Source: Entoloma clypeatum (lineage: Eukaryota > Basidiomycota > Agaricomycetes > Agaricales > Entolomataceae). Taken from it: a stretch of DNA of 64,000 nucleotides. Every line of letters begins with the position of its first letter. Positions within the stretch are counted from its first letter, which is position 1. The stretch covers positions 930,001 through 994,000 of the forward strand of contig OY751487.1 in the NCBI GenBank assembly GCA_963565915.1, in the 5' to 3' direction. This document shows positions 41,131 to 54,450 of the stretch, in pieces. The notes beneath the pieces were generated by a model. It searched no databases, was not told the origin of the DNA, and saw only the letters and a program-made list of their open reading frames with translations. The translations under genes and the position numbers were made by a program.

Positions 41131-43501
41131 ATGTCGACCTCCACAAGAGCCTCCAGTTCTGCTTCCTATTCGTCCTCTTCCGAGATTAGCCATTCAAATT
41201 TGTCTTCGTGCTGTTCAGGTAAGTCTCCATGAAGCTATGGAATAGGATAATGACATTGAGCAACACACGAGTAGATATGTCGACACCTAGCAAGCGCGGG
41301 GTTGTCGGGCTCCCAGAAAATGCCACTCGCTCTACCATTCGTCCCTCATTGGAGGATGATATCAAACATAAAATATTCCTCGCAGACGTCAGGCTGTTCG
41401 TTCAGCACGTGTGGGGCGTAGACGAGACCACCATCGATCTCATCCGAAAGGGGACGTGGACTATCAAACCCGATGCTCTCCAAAGGTACAACGAGAAGAC
41501 CAACGATGAGACTGAGCTCTACCCCATATTCGTAGAAATCGCGGAAGATCTCATAGCAAAGGTCCGCACATTTGTCAAGCGCACAGGAAAAGGGTCTGTC
41601 GTATTCTGGGACAAAGGTGGCACCTGCAAGATCAAGTCACGATTCACGCGCCTGCAACCCGATATGTTGACATTGGCAGAGATGATCGAACGCCCCGTCT
41701 GGCTGATGCCGTGGCAGATATTCGAGTTCAAGAAGAAGCGAAGACCGGAAGCAGACCGGAAGCGAGGAGCTATTGCGTCTTCTACGAGCTCTGCTGTGCC
41801 TTCGCATTTGAGGGGTGTCATTTCAAGTGCCCGATCTTTTGGTAAACCGTCGAAGCAGGTACCCTCGAGTTCGCTGGCCATGAAGCGTCATGCGAAGGCT
41901 GCCGTTAGCGCGGAACCCATCCGCCGCCGGAGCGCGAGGATCGCCGCAGGCAGCGCATCTACCAGCCGTGGTGCCCGAACCTCCAGTGGCAGTGGCGCAG
42001 GTGCTTTTGGCGTCCTCCCACCGCCTCAAACCACGAGTCAGAAGCGCCAAAATAACGACGACGGCGGCAGTCAACGTCCAGCAAAACGCAGAAACATAGG
42101 CTACACCCAGGGCGAGCTGCAACTCGCCACGTACGCGCTGGAATGCATGACCAGCTCCACCCGCCTTTACACGTCAGGCATCTTCATCGACCGGACGTTT
42201 TTATCCTTGTGGTACTACGACAGCGTGTGCATCGTCCGCACTCTAGCCTTCAATTTTGCCGAGTTCCCCACTGCTCTCGCGCTAGTCGTCTACGCTCTCA
42301 GCGCCTGCGATCGCAAACACGCTGGCTTCGACCCTTGTATGGAGATAGGTACCGCTCCCGATGACGCTTCGAAAGGCGCGGGGCTTCCTCACATCGTCGG
42401 TTCCTGCATGACATTTCCGCTGCGCGACGGTTCTGGACGATCTGTGTCGTGGACCATCCAGAAAATCTTGTTTGAGTACCACGGCCTTATCGGTCGAGCG
42501 ACGAAGGTCTACTCCGCATTGCCAGATGGGGGTACAGAGCCTGAGGCCCTCAAAATCAGCTGGCCGCTTGTGTCACGCCAAAAGGAAGCGGTCATCATCA
42601 AGAAGGTTGTTGACGCCCTTCCGGGTTGGAGGGACCATCTTCCTGAAATCACGTTCTCCGCCACATACAACGCCGAGTTTTTGGACCTCCCTCGCGTTGA
42701 GCTCTTGAAATCAGTTTCAGCGACTGAATTTGAAGATCGCGAACTGCATGCGATAGCAATGAAATTGTACAAGAAATTGTGGGAAGTGGATGATGTCCAA
42801 GAGTTCAAGAGAGCTTTCGTCGATTGTGTGGAATGTGGGTTTTCGTTGCTCTTTCTTCTTTCTTATATGCTAACACGTTCCCTCTAGGTCACTACCATGC
42901 ATATACCGTAGCCAAGGTGCTTCACCGAGATCTCAGCGAGAACAACCTCATGTTCAAGCGCAAAGAAGGCGAGGTCAAGGGCATCGTCAACGATTGGGAC
43001 ATGGCTTCAGTCTTGAATGATGCCGGTGAGGTCCCTACTTCCGCAGCAAAGCACAGAACAGGGACTGTTCCATTCATGGCGCGCGATCTCCTGGTGGAGA
43101 ACCCTCCGCCTCATCTCTACCGCCATGATTTGGAGTCATTCTTCTTCGTGCTTGTTTGGGCCGCGATTCACTATGATCTCAAGAATAAAACTCGGCTGGA
43201 CACCGTCAAGCGTCTCGAGAACTGGAATTCCGAGCTCTCCCTAGCCCTTGACGTGAAGTCTGCTTTCATCACCAGCACGCAGACGTCCGATGCGGTGCTA
43301 AATCTGGTTCGAGAGGATATGCAAGAGCTTCTCGAATGGATCGACCCCCTGTTGGACCTTTTCCGCGCTGCGACGTGGTCGGTGCCAGCTAACCGAAGGA
43401 ACGTCACGGCGGTCGTGCAATATGATAACGCGACATACGGTGGTCGCCTTACATTCCACACCTTTATGGCAGCTATCAACCAGACACCTCGGTCTTCGTA
43501 G
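41131..43501 (+). CDS. FunK1-type fungal protein kinase
   Basis: Three exons: 41131-41218, 41272-42834 and 42888-43501. The serine-rich start (MSTSTRASSSASYSSSSE) continues through a 53-bp intron into MSTPSKRGVVGLP. A conserved N-terminal region (DDIKHKIFLADVRLFVQHVW) is followed by a basic, disordered linker, then the split kinase domain: IGRATKVYSA as the loop, EALKISW with the probable ATP-lysine, HRDLSENN catalytic loop and NDWDMAS in place of DFG. FunK1 kinases are greatly expanded in Agaricomycetes; substrates are unknown. A downstream start at 41277 would drop the serine tract. Confidence 0.87.
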
Positions 43502-44074
43502 TCACTCAAATAGGCAACAGGAAATTCACCCTTCGATACCCCATTACATATACATATATATCCCAAGAACATAGTAAATACCACTGTATATCATATCATC
43601 TATATCTTAGCTTCTGGTATCCGTTAACCGTTCTACCTCGCCGTACTCTGTCATACTCCGTTCATCAGGAGTCGCCAACGGGCCCAGCCAAGATTAGATT
43701 GGGATATCCCGTAACCTTGAAGCCACTGAGCTCGATGATTCAACAGTGTTGCTTGAAGGCTGAAGAGTTTTCCACATGCGGACGATTTGAGAACGAGAAC
43801 ATGAAGTGTGTATCAAAATGCGATGATGTTCTCAAGGAAAGGATTGCGGAGCCCTCGCCAAGCACCGAGAGCGACCGTGAACTATTGATGATCGAGGAAG
43901 GTAATTGACCACGTCGATCGTGAAGACTGGTGATGGGCCGATAATGCGCTCACCCAAGATGACACTAAGAAACGGGGAGGGCGACGCGAGCGATCCGAGC
44001 GTGAGGGTAACGGTTGAAACCTTGATGCGCAAATGGCCGCTTACTCAATCTTCCTCAGGCTGGCATTGTTCCAT
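43502..44074. other. Intergenic, no gene seen
   Basis: Holds the 3' region of the kinase gene and the 5' region of the next gene. A short frame at 43699-43908 resembles no family. Confidence 0.4.
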
Positions 44075-45161
44075 ATGTCCTCGATAAACCCTTCCTCCGA
44101 GTCGCAGTTCACGATTTCTGAGCCTCCCAATCCGGCCTGGGCCTTTGGGCAGAAGACTGATGTGACACCTGAAGGTCGAAAGTGGATGGACGGCGTCCAA
44201 TCTGGTTGGAAAACGATTGATGCGGCGACAGAGGATCCACGGTTCATATGCCTCCTTAGGGATGTACCTTCTTTGGCTGACAGTGCACCTAGCAAGTTGT
44301 ATTCCATTCTTATAAGTGGCATAGTCCCAAGACCCGTGGCATTCGTATCGTCAATCTCGGAAGATGGCCTCGAAAACTTGGCCCCATTCAGGTGAGAAAG
44401 CCCTACTATCTATCAGTTGTTCGCCATCCTCAGTGCGAACTCAGTTGGTTTAACCAGGTATATCACCCGAGAGAATGACGTGCTACTTTATTTGAGCTAC
44501 TTGAACCTGGTTGAATTAGGTTTCTGCATTTCCTCCAGTGATCTCCGTATCAGTAACCAGGAGCGCTGCTCTTACACGCGTCAAGGACACTGCAAGGAAT
44601 ATCAAAGCCACCAAAGAGTTCACAGTGAACATCATCAGCGAGCCCTGGGTTGCACAAGCAAATGTTTGCGCCGTGGATGCACCTGAAGGAATAAGCGAGT
44701 GGGCTTTCAGTGGATTAACCAGAGAATCAAGCGTTAGTTGGACACATTCCTTGTGTCTCCATACCGTTGAACGCCTCTGTAGGTTCACGTCCGAGCCCCG
44801 CGCGTCAAAGAGAGCGCCTTCAGCATGGAATGCGAGGTTCGCTTCTCCCGCAGATGCTTCGACTCTCATTAACCGATCCTTCAAGTTACTCGAATCGGTT
44901 GACATCAAAGACCCAAAGACGTCAATAGTCACGACCACACTTGTTCTGGGATCCGTCAAATATATCCATGTTCGCAACGACATGCTTGATGAGAACGGCA
45001 ATGTTGACCCAGGAAAACTCAAGCCGGTGGCCAGGATGGGCGGATCGTCATACGCAAAAGTCAACGAAGGTTACCATATCGAGCGACATAGTTGGCGAAC
45101 ACACGGAACGGAGCTTGTGGGGTTTGTGAGCGAGCTTGAGGATACATCCGTCTCCAAGTAA
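44075..45161 (+). CDS. Flavin reductase-like (FMN-binding split barrel) protein
   Basis: Five exons starting at ATG 44075 (MSSINPSSESQF). Exon 1 ends SGIVPRPVAFVSSISEDG, a classic flavin-reductase/DIM6-NTAB entry. A 13-nt exon (44445-44457) encodes the core of FSWFNQ, and exon 3 from 44520 gives PPVISVSVTRSAALTRVKDT and EFTVNIISEPW. Two more introns restore VHVRAPRVKESAFSMECE and SIVTTTLVLGSVKYIHVRND. The C-terminus reads GGSSYAKV. Members of this superfamily bind FMN and reduce flavin or act as oxidoreductases; the exact substrate cannot be given. No signal peptide, so cytosolic. Confidence 0.82.
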
Positions 45162-45672
45162 AGAAAACAAGAAGCCTCGCATGCCTCATCTTCTGTTGCT
45201 AGACTTAGACCTGAAACTTATTTGAACCGCGCGCTCAGTGGTGGGACCGGTTCGGTGGTTCAGCAGTTGTTATGCGAACCATGGAGCACCACCTCGACTT
45301 CTTGGTATTAGATTCTTCTTCCCCCCGAACTTCGCCGTGACAAGATACCAACAGCACCTAGGTTGGTATCAAAGGAGGTTAACCGTGGTGGGAGTGCCCG
45401 TCGCACAGCAACTACCCCAGGCAGTATTAACGGCTCCCAATCTTGGCGTTCGGTCATCACCGCGCCTGTCTTTCAAGTTGAACACCCACGACCAACGACA
45501 GTTCATCCTCCATTGAGTCTTAGACGAACACCTCCAAGTCTGAAAGCCCGCTGGTGATTTTTTGAGCCTGCTCTACAGTCATCTACTGGAGTCCTCAACG
45601 GGTCACAGTGAAAGTAACTCCACAGATATAAAGGAAGAGACCCGAGGCGTACTCTACTGACATCTTCGTATC
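45162..45672. promoter_or_regulatory. GH10 promoter region with TATA box
   Basis: TATAAA at 45627-45632, 46 bp upstream of the GH10 start codon. No other gene in the interval. Confidence 0.5.
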
Positions 45673-47197
<1,525 letters not shown>

Positions 47198-47711
47198 GGA
47201 GATCGGTCGTGGGCCTGCCCAGCCCACTGACATGTACTTGAACTCGGGGGGGGGGGAGGTAGATTCACTGTGTGGAAGTCATCCTAGTACTGTGTTAGAG
47301 AAAAAGAGTCGACGACCGCAGGTTTTGGACACTTGTGTCGTATTCGAGTTCGATGGTATGGCCCCCTTACATAGATCCAGTTTTTGATCTCTTAACAACT
47401 GTTCGTGTTCAGTGGTGGTAAGTGCTAATGAGAAGATTTTAGATCCAAATTCAGTTTGCAAGCAAGATCACGAGCGTGGGCATGTCTATACGAGTTGCTT
47501 TCACGCTGACACAATAGGAGCAGGTAGGATGTGTGCCGTCATGTTCAAGAAACCATTCAAGAGACAGAAAGATTCCTCAGCCTTGCCTCTTTGTTTTTGA
47601 GAGATCCATTACAATGCTCGATTAATTCAAGTAGATCGAAACTTCCATGTATCCCTAATGAGAAGGTCTAGTAAGATTCTGGTAATCGCCATATTCCCAA
47701 GTAAAACAATC
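47198..47711. other. Intergenic between convergent genes
   Basis: 3' regions of the GH10 gene and the lipase gene. A run of ten Gs occurs near 47248. No gene recognised. Confidence 0.4.
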
Positions 47712-49425
47712 CTATATGGTAACGATCAATAACTGTCTGGACACAAAGAGAAACCAAAGACGCACGATGCAATCCTTCTCCTCCTCGGCAACAGGCACTT
47801 CACGGCCATTATCAGGATCCCAATCTTCCTGTAATACATCGTCGATAACTCCCTTGATGGGGTGTGTGCGAACGCTAACGCTCCATTTCAGTTTGCTGAC
47901 GGTGTCGTAGCGGATGACTTTTCCGAGGTGGCAGCTGTGACGATAAAATATGAGACGAAGATCATTGTAATCTCCTGGGAATTACCCACCCGGTTTCTAA
48001 TGCGTAACCACCGATCGCGCAAGCTGAAGAAACCCCAGTGCAAGCACCAGGGGGGATAGGCTATGAGTAGTTTCAGCATGCGAAAGAGATCAACTGGTTT
48101 GGATGCTTACGTCGGCATTGTGATAGACATGTGTGATGTGGTGAGTAGATGGCTGGTGGGGTCTTAGAGATATGACAAGGATCGCGCAATTCTAAACGTA
48201 CCGGAGAGGGCAGATGTAACCGTTTAGCAGCCAGCTTCTCGCCCGGAGCTTCAAAGGTCACAACAGGAGCGCCAAATGTAGCCCCGATGAGCGATGCAAG
48301 GCCGCCACCCAGAGAGTGTCCTGGGATGAATATTAGGCTCGCCGAGTGTAGGAAGTTTTAGGAGTCGTACCAGTGAGCCAGATGTTGGCATTTGGGTACA
48401 TATAGGAAACGTTGTTGTATAAATTCTAAGGAGAGGCATCAATAAGGGCGTTGATACATGCAGAACTTGGATCTTACTGTTCCAATAGGGTAGAAGAGAC
48501 TATCATCAATGAGTGATCTTTCCAGGCAAGTTTGATCACAACGGTAGCCTCCTGAATGGCAGCCACATACTGTCGACCATGTAGGTCCGACGCGGGCGCA
48601 GCAGCACGAGAACAGGAGGTTATCGTTCAATTTGTCTTTACCCACAGTCGGTCCCCCTCCTCCAACCAGCCACCCCGCAGATGTCCCCTTCACGGATATG
48701 ACGACTGTTGAATTGTCCTCGGTGGCAAAGACATGACCGCGAAAGCCGTCAGCATCCGGCTCCCAACCAAAGGAGTAACTCTGCGATTTCAGGAGTGGGT
48801 GGTCAATAGGCAACCGCAAAGCCGTAGACATGAAATTACGCACGTACCGAATTCCAACCCGACCCCACCTCGTACCAGTCTTTATCACCTGGCTGGCCAT
48901 ACGAGTTGTAGGTCATCTTTGCTAGTTGTAGCAGTGATTGACGTTTCTCCACGTCTGGCCCAGGTATCTCCTGACCGTGCCACCTCAACGACTCAGACTG
49001 CATGTGCCTGATGGATCGGCTGCGCGCGTTCATGAACGCCGTATGTGACTCCGGAAGATATGTCTTGATCTGCCTGACCGGTATCTCGTAGGACTCCGAC
49101 ACGAAGGAGGGTGGTATATCGGCAAAGACGATATGGGAGCCATTCGTGACTCCATGCTCGTGTCGCAATTGAAATCTGAGTGGCACTGTTGTTTCATCGA
49201 CCTCCTTGGACCAGGTTAAGATGGAGATTAGCGTGTACAGTGCTGAAGGAAGAACCCCAAGCATTTCCTGTGCGAAGTTTGCAGTTCCAGCAGTTGATTG
49301 CCACTGTGCCGTGAGGGGTAAGGGAAGTGGCTGACTCGTAGCAAACCACGTGCAAATTAGACGAATTAGGCAATGCGTTGAAGACACTTGCCAGCGTTGG
49401 ACATCTTGTCGAGAAGAACTAACAT
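47712..49425 (-). CDS. ATG15: Atg15-type putative phospholipase (class 3 lipase)
   Basis: Minus-strand multi-exon gene, probable start at ATG 49423-49425. Conserved blocks: [53 protein letters not shown], a cysteine-rich stretch ([10 protein letters not shown]), [19 protein letters not shown] with the nucleophile serine in GHSLGG, then [38 protein letters not shown] and a C-terminus with [18 protein letters not shown]. In yeast Atg15 breaks down autophagic bodies and multivesicular-body vesicles in the vacuole. The N-terminal membrane anchor is not obvious in my model, so the first exon may be wrong. The last codons may involve a further intron. Confidence 0.82.
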
Positions 49426-50002
49426 GCTAGACCTCTTCTCGCCGCAGTCCAGCTGATTATCTGCCACAACACGTATACTCAGGCGGAAGCATCGGTATCA
49501 CCACCGACACGGCTATTTCGGATTTCCCCAGATTTCCCTACAAGTCATCACCAGGATACTTGATCTTCCCTCTCCATTTCATATATATCGGGACAAGGTC
49601 CAAGGAAGAGTAAGTATGTAACCTGCTCAATCTGATACTCATCTCTAACAAGTTTGCCATAAACTGGACCCTCTCTCCTCTCAATCATCGAAAGGCAGCT
49701 GCACAGAAAACGCACGGCGACTTCATGGAAACCTCTTGCTTCTTCAATCACCCCTGGATTCGTTGTGGTTCGTTGCAATGCAGGAACAGAACATCTGGTG
49801 GCTTTCGTTCGACACCATCAAAATGTGACGTACGATCACCATCTATCCTCGTCCTTGACTGTTAGGGCGGGACGGAACCACTGGAAGTATAAAAACCCCC
49901 CAACCATGTCAAGGGAATGTTCAGCAACCGCATCCCTTTTGACAAGGGCACCAGTACTTTCACTCAGTAACTTTTCACCCGCTCACCGTCTTTCAAGTCG
50001 CC
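49426..50002. promoter_or_regulatory. Upstream region of the small secreted protein gene
   Basis: Contains TATAAAAA at about 49888, 115 bp upstream of the ATG at 50003, and possibly the 5' region of the lipase gene on the other strand. A minus-strand frame at 49548-49778 is unassigned. Confidence 0.45.
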
Positions 50003-50225
50003 ATGAAATTCTCCACCCTCTCCACCCTTGCATCCGTGCTCATCCTCGCTCTGGGAGCGTACGCTGCACCTCTCCCGTACGTTACCTACTTCCAATATCC
50101 AAGAGTTTCATCGTTAACCTCGCACATAATCGTGCAGTGGCTCCTCGGTCGACGCGAGAGACAGCTTCAGCAACCCTTTCCAGGGAGACTGCAATGAAGG
50201 AGACTCACTTGACGGTTGTTTTTGA
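50003..50225 (+). CDS. Small secreted protein, 53 aa
   Basis: Two exons, 50003-50076 and 50138-50225. A clear signal peptide (MKFSTLSTLASVLILALGAY) is followed by AAPLP and, after a GT-AG intron that changes frame, a mature part of about 30 residues starting GSSVDARDSFSNPF and ending in CNEGDSLDGCF with two cysteines. The unspliced frame would instead give a basic peptide. The preceding TATAAAAA suggests a regulated, strong promoter. It could be a peptide effector, a cell-wall peptide or a pheromone-like product; there is no CaaX end, so it is not a farnesylated pheromone. No homologue recognised. Confidence 0.55.
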
Positions 50226-50652
50226 TAGGCGGGCGGGAACGGCGTTGCACGGCTGCTGGTGTTGCTCAAAGTTTTCTGTTGGATTCAAACGTTTCGATTC
50301 TGCTGTCTTTTGGATCGCCGTAGGGGATTCGTGGGGAATGCGAATATTGGGTTCTGTCGAGACTGTCTTTCTCTTATGCATGCGTGATCAGTCTGTTATA
50401 CTTCGAGCAGAAGGACCGAGGACCAGCAACGGACGCGTCGATGAAGCTATCCCCTGTTACTCTTTGGTCTTATAACTAATAGCGTTCGTGTTATCGTTGG
50501 AATCACATAAGTTCTCCCAAGCCAGCAGTCGAGCTACCGTCATTGTTCAAGTTGAAGTTCTAGTCCTCCAAGTCGATCAAGGAGCAAAAGCGTCACGGAT
50601 TATTCATTAAAACTCTCGATCAAGATTCATCCAAGAAATCAATCCAATCTTT
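50226..50652. other. Intergenic, no gene seen
   Basis: About 430 bp with no conserved frame once the small secreted gene is spliced. Confidence 0.4.
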
Positions 50653-51308
50653 ATGGATCTTGTTCTAGCAAGCAATGACCCATCACAAACCCTCTTGATT
50701 GCACCCGATGGCCCACGATATGAAATAAGCACACCGCGAGGTGCCGCAACCACCGTAGTTCGCATTGACGGCATCATCAGCACCGGGAAAGTGGGGACTC
50801 AGGTCGGACTCATAGAACAGAAAACGCACGCAACAACGTTGCGGTTATACAACACAGATCTTAAACTTGTCTTGCATCCACTCAGCACGGAAACAGCGGA
50901 AAAGTAAGTTTTGCTCTTCCCCCAATCTTCAAGTTTTCATTGAGTCGTTCAATGCTATATCCGATGATCGTTTCCCTAGCTCATGGACATTCACTGGGCC
51001 AGACAACCGCGCATACAAATGGCAGATATTCATCCAATACCCGGTGGTACGTTGCTCTGACTAGTAGTAACTTGGTCGTCATCTAATCTCATCGGCTCTT
51101 GTTATGGCATACTCAGTTGATGCTAAATGATGATTCTTACATACTCCTGGCACGATACCGCCGCGCTAAGCTCGGGATCGTCTCAAGATCTCGCAAAGCT
51201 TTCTTGGAGATCTCGCCTGCCGGTCTTGGTCTTGTCGACTTCATCGTTGTCACTTTCGTCTCCTTCATGAAGAATCGCATGACAATCGAGAGCGATGACT
51301 CGCAATAA
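50653..51308 (+). CDS. DUF6593-type protein
   Basis: Three exons: 50653 to about 50904, 50981 to about 51053, and about 51118-51308. The product of about 175 residues has LLIAPDGPRYEISTPRG, TTVVRIDG, SWTFTGPDNRAYKWQ, ILLARYRRAK, FLEISPAG and LVDFIVVTFVSFM. This ordered set (data-like beta strands, GPDxRxYxW, LDxIVVTFVY end) matches the Agaricomycete-expanded DUF6593 family, distantly like tubby/LURP beta-barrels. Cytosolic, no signal peptide; function unknown. Confidence 0.72.
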
Positions 51309-51644
51309 CCCCGACATCTTGTTATCTCAGTTACCGGGCCACGTAGCCGATCAAGCTGATCCTGGGTTGTCATTTTTCCATTTGTAGAATCAAATTCACC
51401 CACAGCCCCCATAAATTGGGAGCAACTGGATTACTATTTGACTAGCTGATGGTAGGCAGGTCAAGGAAGGAATCACAATGATTTCCACTTGGTCTTCCCA
51501 TTGGAATGCTAGCTCTCCCTGCGGCATTCGGCTAGGATCGTATGCAACGATTAGATTTATGTCGAGGGCATAGGGGACAATGACTGATAGCTAGATCGAC
51601 AACAGCGCATCGTCGCCCAAATCTAAGTAATGAAAACACCGAAC
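51309..51644. other. Intergenic between convergent genes
   Basis: 3' regions of the DUF6593 gene and the transporter gene; nothing else seen. Confidence 0.4.
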
Positions 51645-54450
51645 TTATCGGCGTCGAGCCTTTCCTTCATCATCACTCTCGTACCCTGACTCAGATCCGC
51701 AACAAGAGGACCCATCCTCATGCCGCTCAATTGCAGCTCTGTCCGCTTCTGAGCGGCAGTCGTTTAAATCCTTGTCAGGAATCTATCCAAAACAAATCAT
51801 TTCGTCTTCCAATCGGATTTACCAAAAGGCAAAAATTCTTGGACATACCAACAGGCGAAGCGTATACGCCAACAAGGACGCGCAAAGTGCAAGCGTGAAT
51901 ACCGATTTGAGACTCGCGGCATATGCATCCCTCGCATTGCGCTGTACATCAACAGGGAGCCTGTCAACCAGCCGCGCAGAATGTCGTATCTTTTTGATGA
52001 TCTGCCAGTAGGAAAGAATTTCGTAAAGCGTCAAGCGTCATAAACTGGTCTTCGCGAGATGGATTCTCACTTCGTCGGCGTTTGGAGAACGTATTCGAGC
52101 ATGTAACTCGGTGTCCAAGCGGGATTGAAATAGCGCCGATGCGGCTGCTAGACCTCCGACTTGACCTGAAGAAAAAAAATTTATTGAATTGAGGTGAGCA
52201 TAAGTATTCGATCAGGAGATTGAAAAAAATTTCATGCCTAGTCCACGCAATAACTGGGAGAACCCGGCGCCGATTGCTACCTGGTCACTGGGCAGACTTG
52301 CAACTAAGGCAACTGCAGTTGATAGGAGCAATACCTCAGAGAAACGGATCGAGGATATATATGTATGTAACCTACCGTACATCGTTTGGAGGACGACGCC
52401 GTTTCCGAATCCCAGAGGTATCTAGTTCAAGAATGAAGTCTTATTTCGATACATATGGGCCACCGCTGCCTACGCACGATTGTCAACCACTGGTGGGCCG
52501 GTGAAGACTTTTCTTCCAATTGCGTAAGAAGCAGCGATCCGAAGAAGGGCAAAGCGCCAAAGACCAGTGTCAAGGCTTTGTATCGTCCAATTTTGCGCAT
52601 CATCCACCTACGAAACGCGTTCATAAACGGCTTCTAATGAATTTCAAGACGACAGAAAGTCACCCAGCAAAGATTGACCCGGAGGAGATGGAGACGCTGT
52701 TTGGCAACAGATGTAGCCCTGAAGTGTCATGAATAAGCGGTTTTCATTACGAGAATGAGATGAGAAACACTGACCCGCCGTCGAAGCGGATGTCAGCATC
52801 ACTGTTTGAAACCAGAGCGGGAGGAAATACGACACGGAGAGGTTACAAACGGCCACGAGAGCATTGCTACTCCCAACAAGAATAGGGACTTTCTGTGTCA
52901 ACAAAGAGGGCGCTAAGACCGGTTCTACGGCGACGTAGATTTCATTGAAGAGGAAAAAAATCACAAAAAGAATGGACATCAGAAGAGTGGCCCAAACACT
53001 GATATCGGACCACTGAAGGAAGTTTGACGATGTGAGCGTAATATAAATCTCGTAAAAACTAGCAACACACCGGAAGATCTTCATTGTAGCGCTTACTCAG
53101 GAAGAGAAGCATACAACCGACCTTTGGCAGGTGTCAGGACTCGATGAATTTCGGGACTCGAGCACTCACGCATCCCATCAGAGCCATGCTGCCGCGATAG
53201 TCGATCCGCTTTAGGATTTCCCATGGAGTTCTACCTTTTCCCTGGTGATGATAGATGTCAGGAAGAAAAACCTGGAAAGACCAGAGTAAAACCTCACAGG
53301 CATGACATAACACAAATTGAACGAGACGAGAAACAGAGAGAGCGTGAAGAGAGGTATTTGCATCAAAAACGCCCATCGCCAGCCGAACCTAAAGTGAAAG
53401 ATTATCTATCCATGCACGATGTATAGCAGTGCTGCCACTCGCCAGTCCGCTATCAGGCCTCCAACGGGTCCTCCGAGTCCCATGCCCAGCTGTTTCTAAG
53501 CATGAACAATCTTTCTTTTCTCCTAAAGTGATATATGCCGTACCCCGTAAAACATCCCTCCTATGCTTTGAATGAAGCCACAAGTCTGAAAACAGCAGCC
53601 GTCAATTGTGTTTACTTTCGCCGAGCGTCGAAGCTTACGCGCAAACTATACATATCGCTGGTAATTATCCTATGCATTGTCTTTATGAGCGGACATGATG
53701 TTCAACATAGGAAATGCACGAACGCGGAGCTTGTGAAAATTCCTCCCCCGCCGATACCCGAGATCTAAGAAGGGTGTACGATACTTAATCGACGGATAGT
53801 CCAAAGGAATCAAAGGAACTCACAAATCGGGACAGGATAAGCATCTTCATACTGGTTGAAAACCCACATGCGAGGATTCCGACAGCTGCGAAGATAACGG
53901 CGGACTGATTAGCCGCCCTGCGGCCCATAGCATCGCTAAGACGCCCATAAAGTGGTGTGAAAGTGCAGGTCGCCAGAAGATACCTGTCAAGTCCAAAACT
54001 TGGGGTGTCGATTCATAGAAATGATAGAGATATTTACGATGTTCCAAGCCAACTCGCTTGATTAGAGCTGTTAAAGTCCGAAGAGATCGATGGCACCACT
54101 GAAGCAAAGAAGTGTTCGAACTTTGGACCTCATCTCAACAATCACGATGACTTACTGGTAGGGACAAGGGTCACTGCATATGAAGAACATGAAGTTGAAT
54201 GAGTTTCAGGGTCAAGACAAGGAGGGGACAAGTACGAACAATTCAGCGCCTGACGGTGATGGTTGAGTAACAAGATCAGAGAACTAAAGGCAGATAATCC
54301 CAGAGGACAACAGACCGAGAGGAACTGAGCCAGCCATATTCCGATTAGAATTCTTCTGCGTGTTTGAGGGGAGATGTCTAGTGGACCCGGCAGTTCGATG
54401 CGTTTCGGGACGGGATTTTGCAGCAGCGGGGCTCGTTCAGTGAAGGTCAT
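51645..54450 (-). CDS. MFS transporter, Vba/Fnx (vacuolar basic amino acid) type
   Basis: Start ATG 54448-54450 (MTFTERAPLLQNPVPKR); about fourteen exons. TM1 region IGIWLAQFLSV leads into TLVPTMVPSISSDF, NQASWLGTSYLLATCTF and the MFS signature GRLSDAMGRRAANQS. Later blocks are GLGMGLGGPVGGLIADW, FGWRWAFLMQIPLF, GKGRTPWEILKRIDYRGS, a charged loop with EPVLAPSLLTQKV, PLWFQTVML, NSVSISSGSIFAGWMM, PLGFGNGVVLQTMY and GFSQLLRGLGQVGG. After a last intron the tail reads IPDKDLNDCRSEA and ends EGKARRR at 51645. One intron (after LIAD) has a GC donor. The family exports or stores basic amino acids or drugs across vacuolar or plasma membrane; substrate not deducible. Confidence 0.85.
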
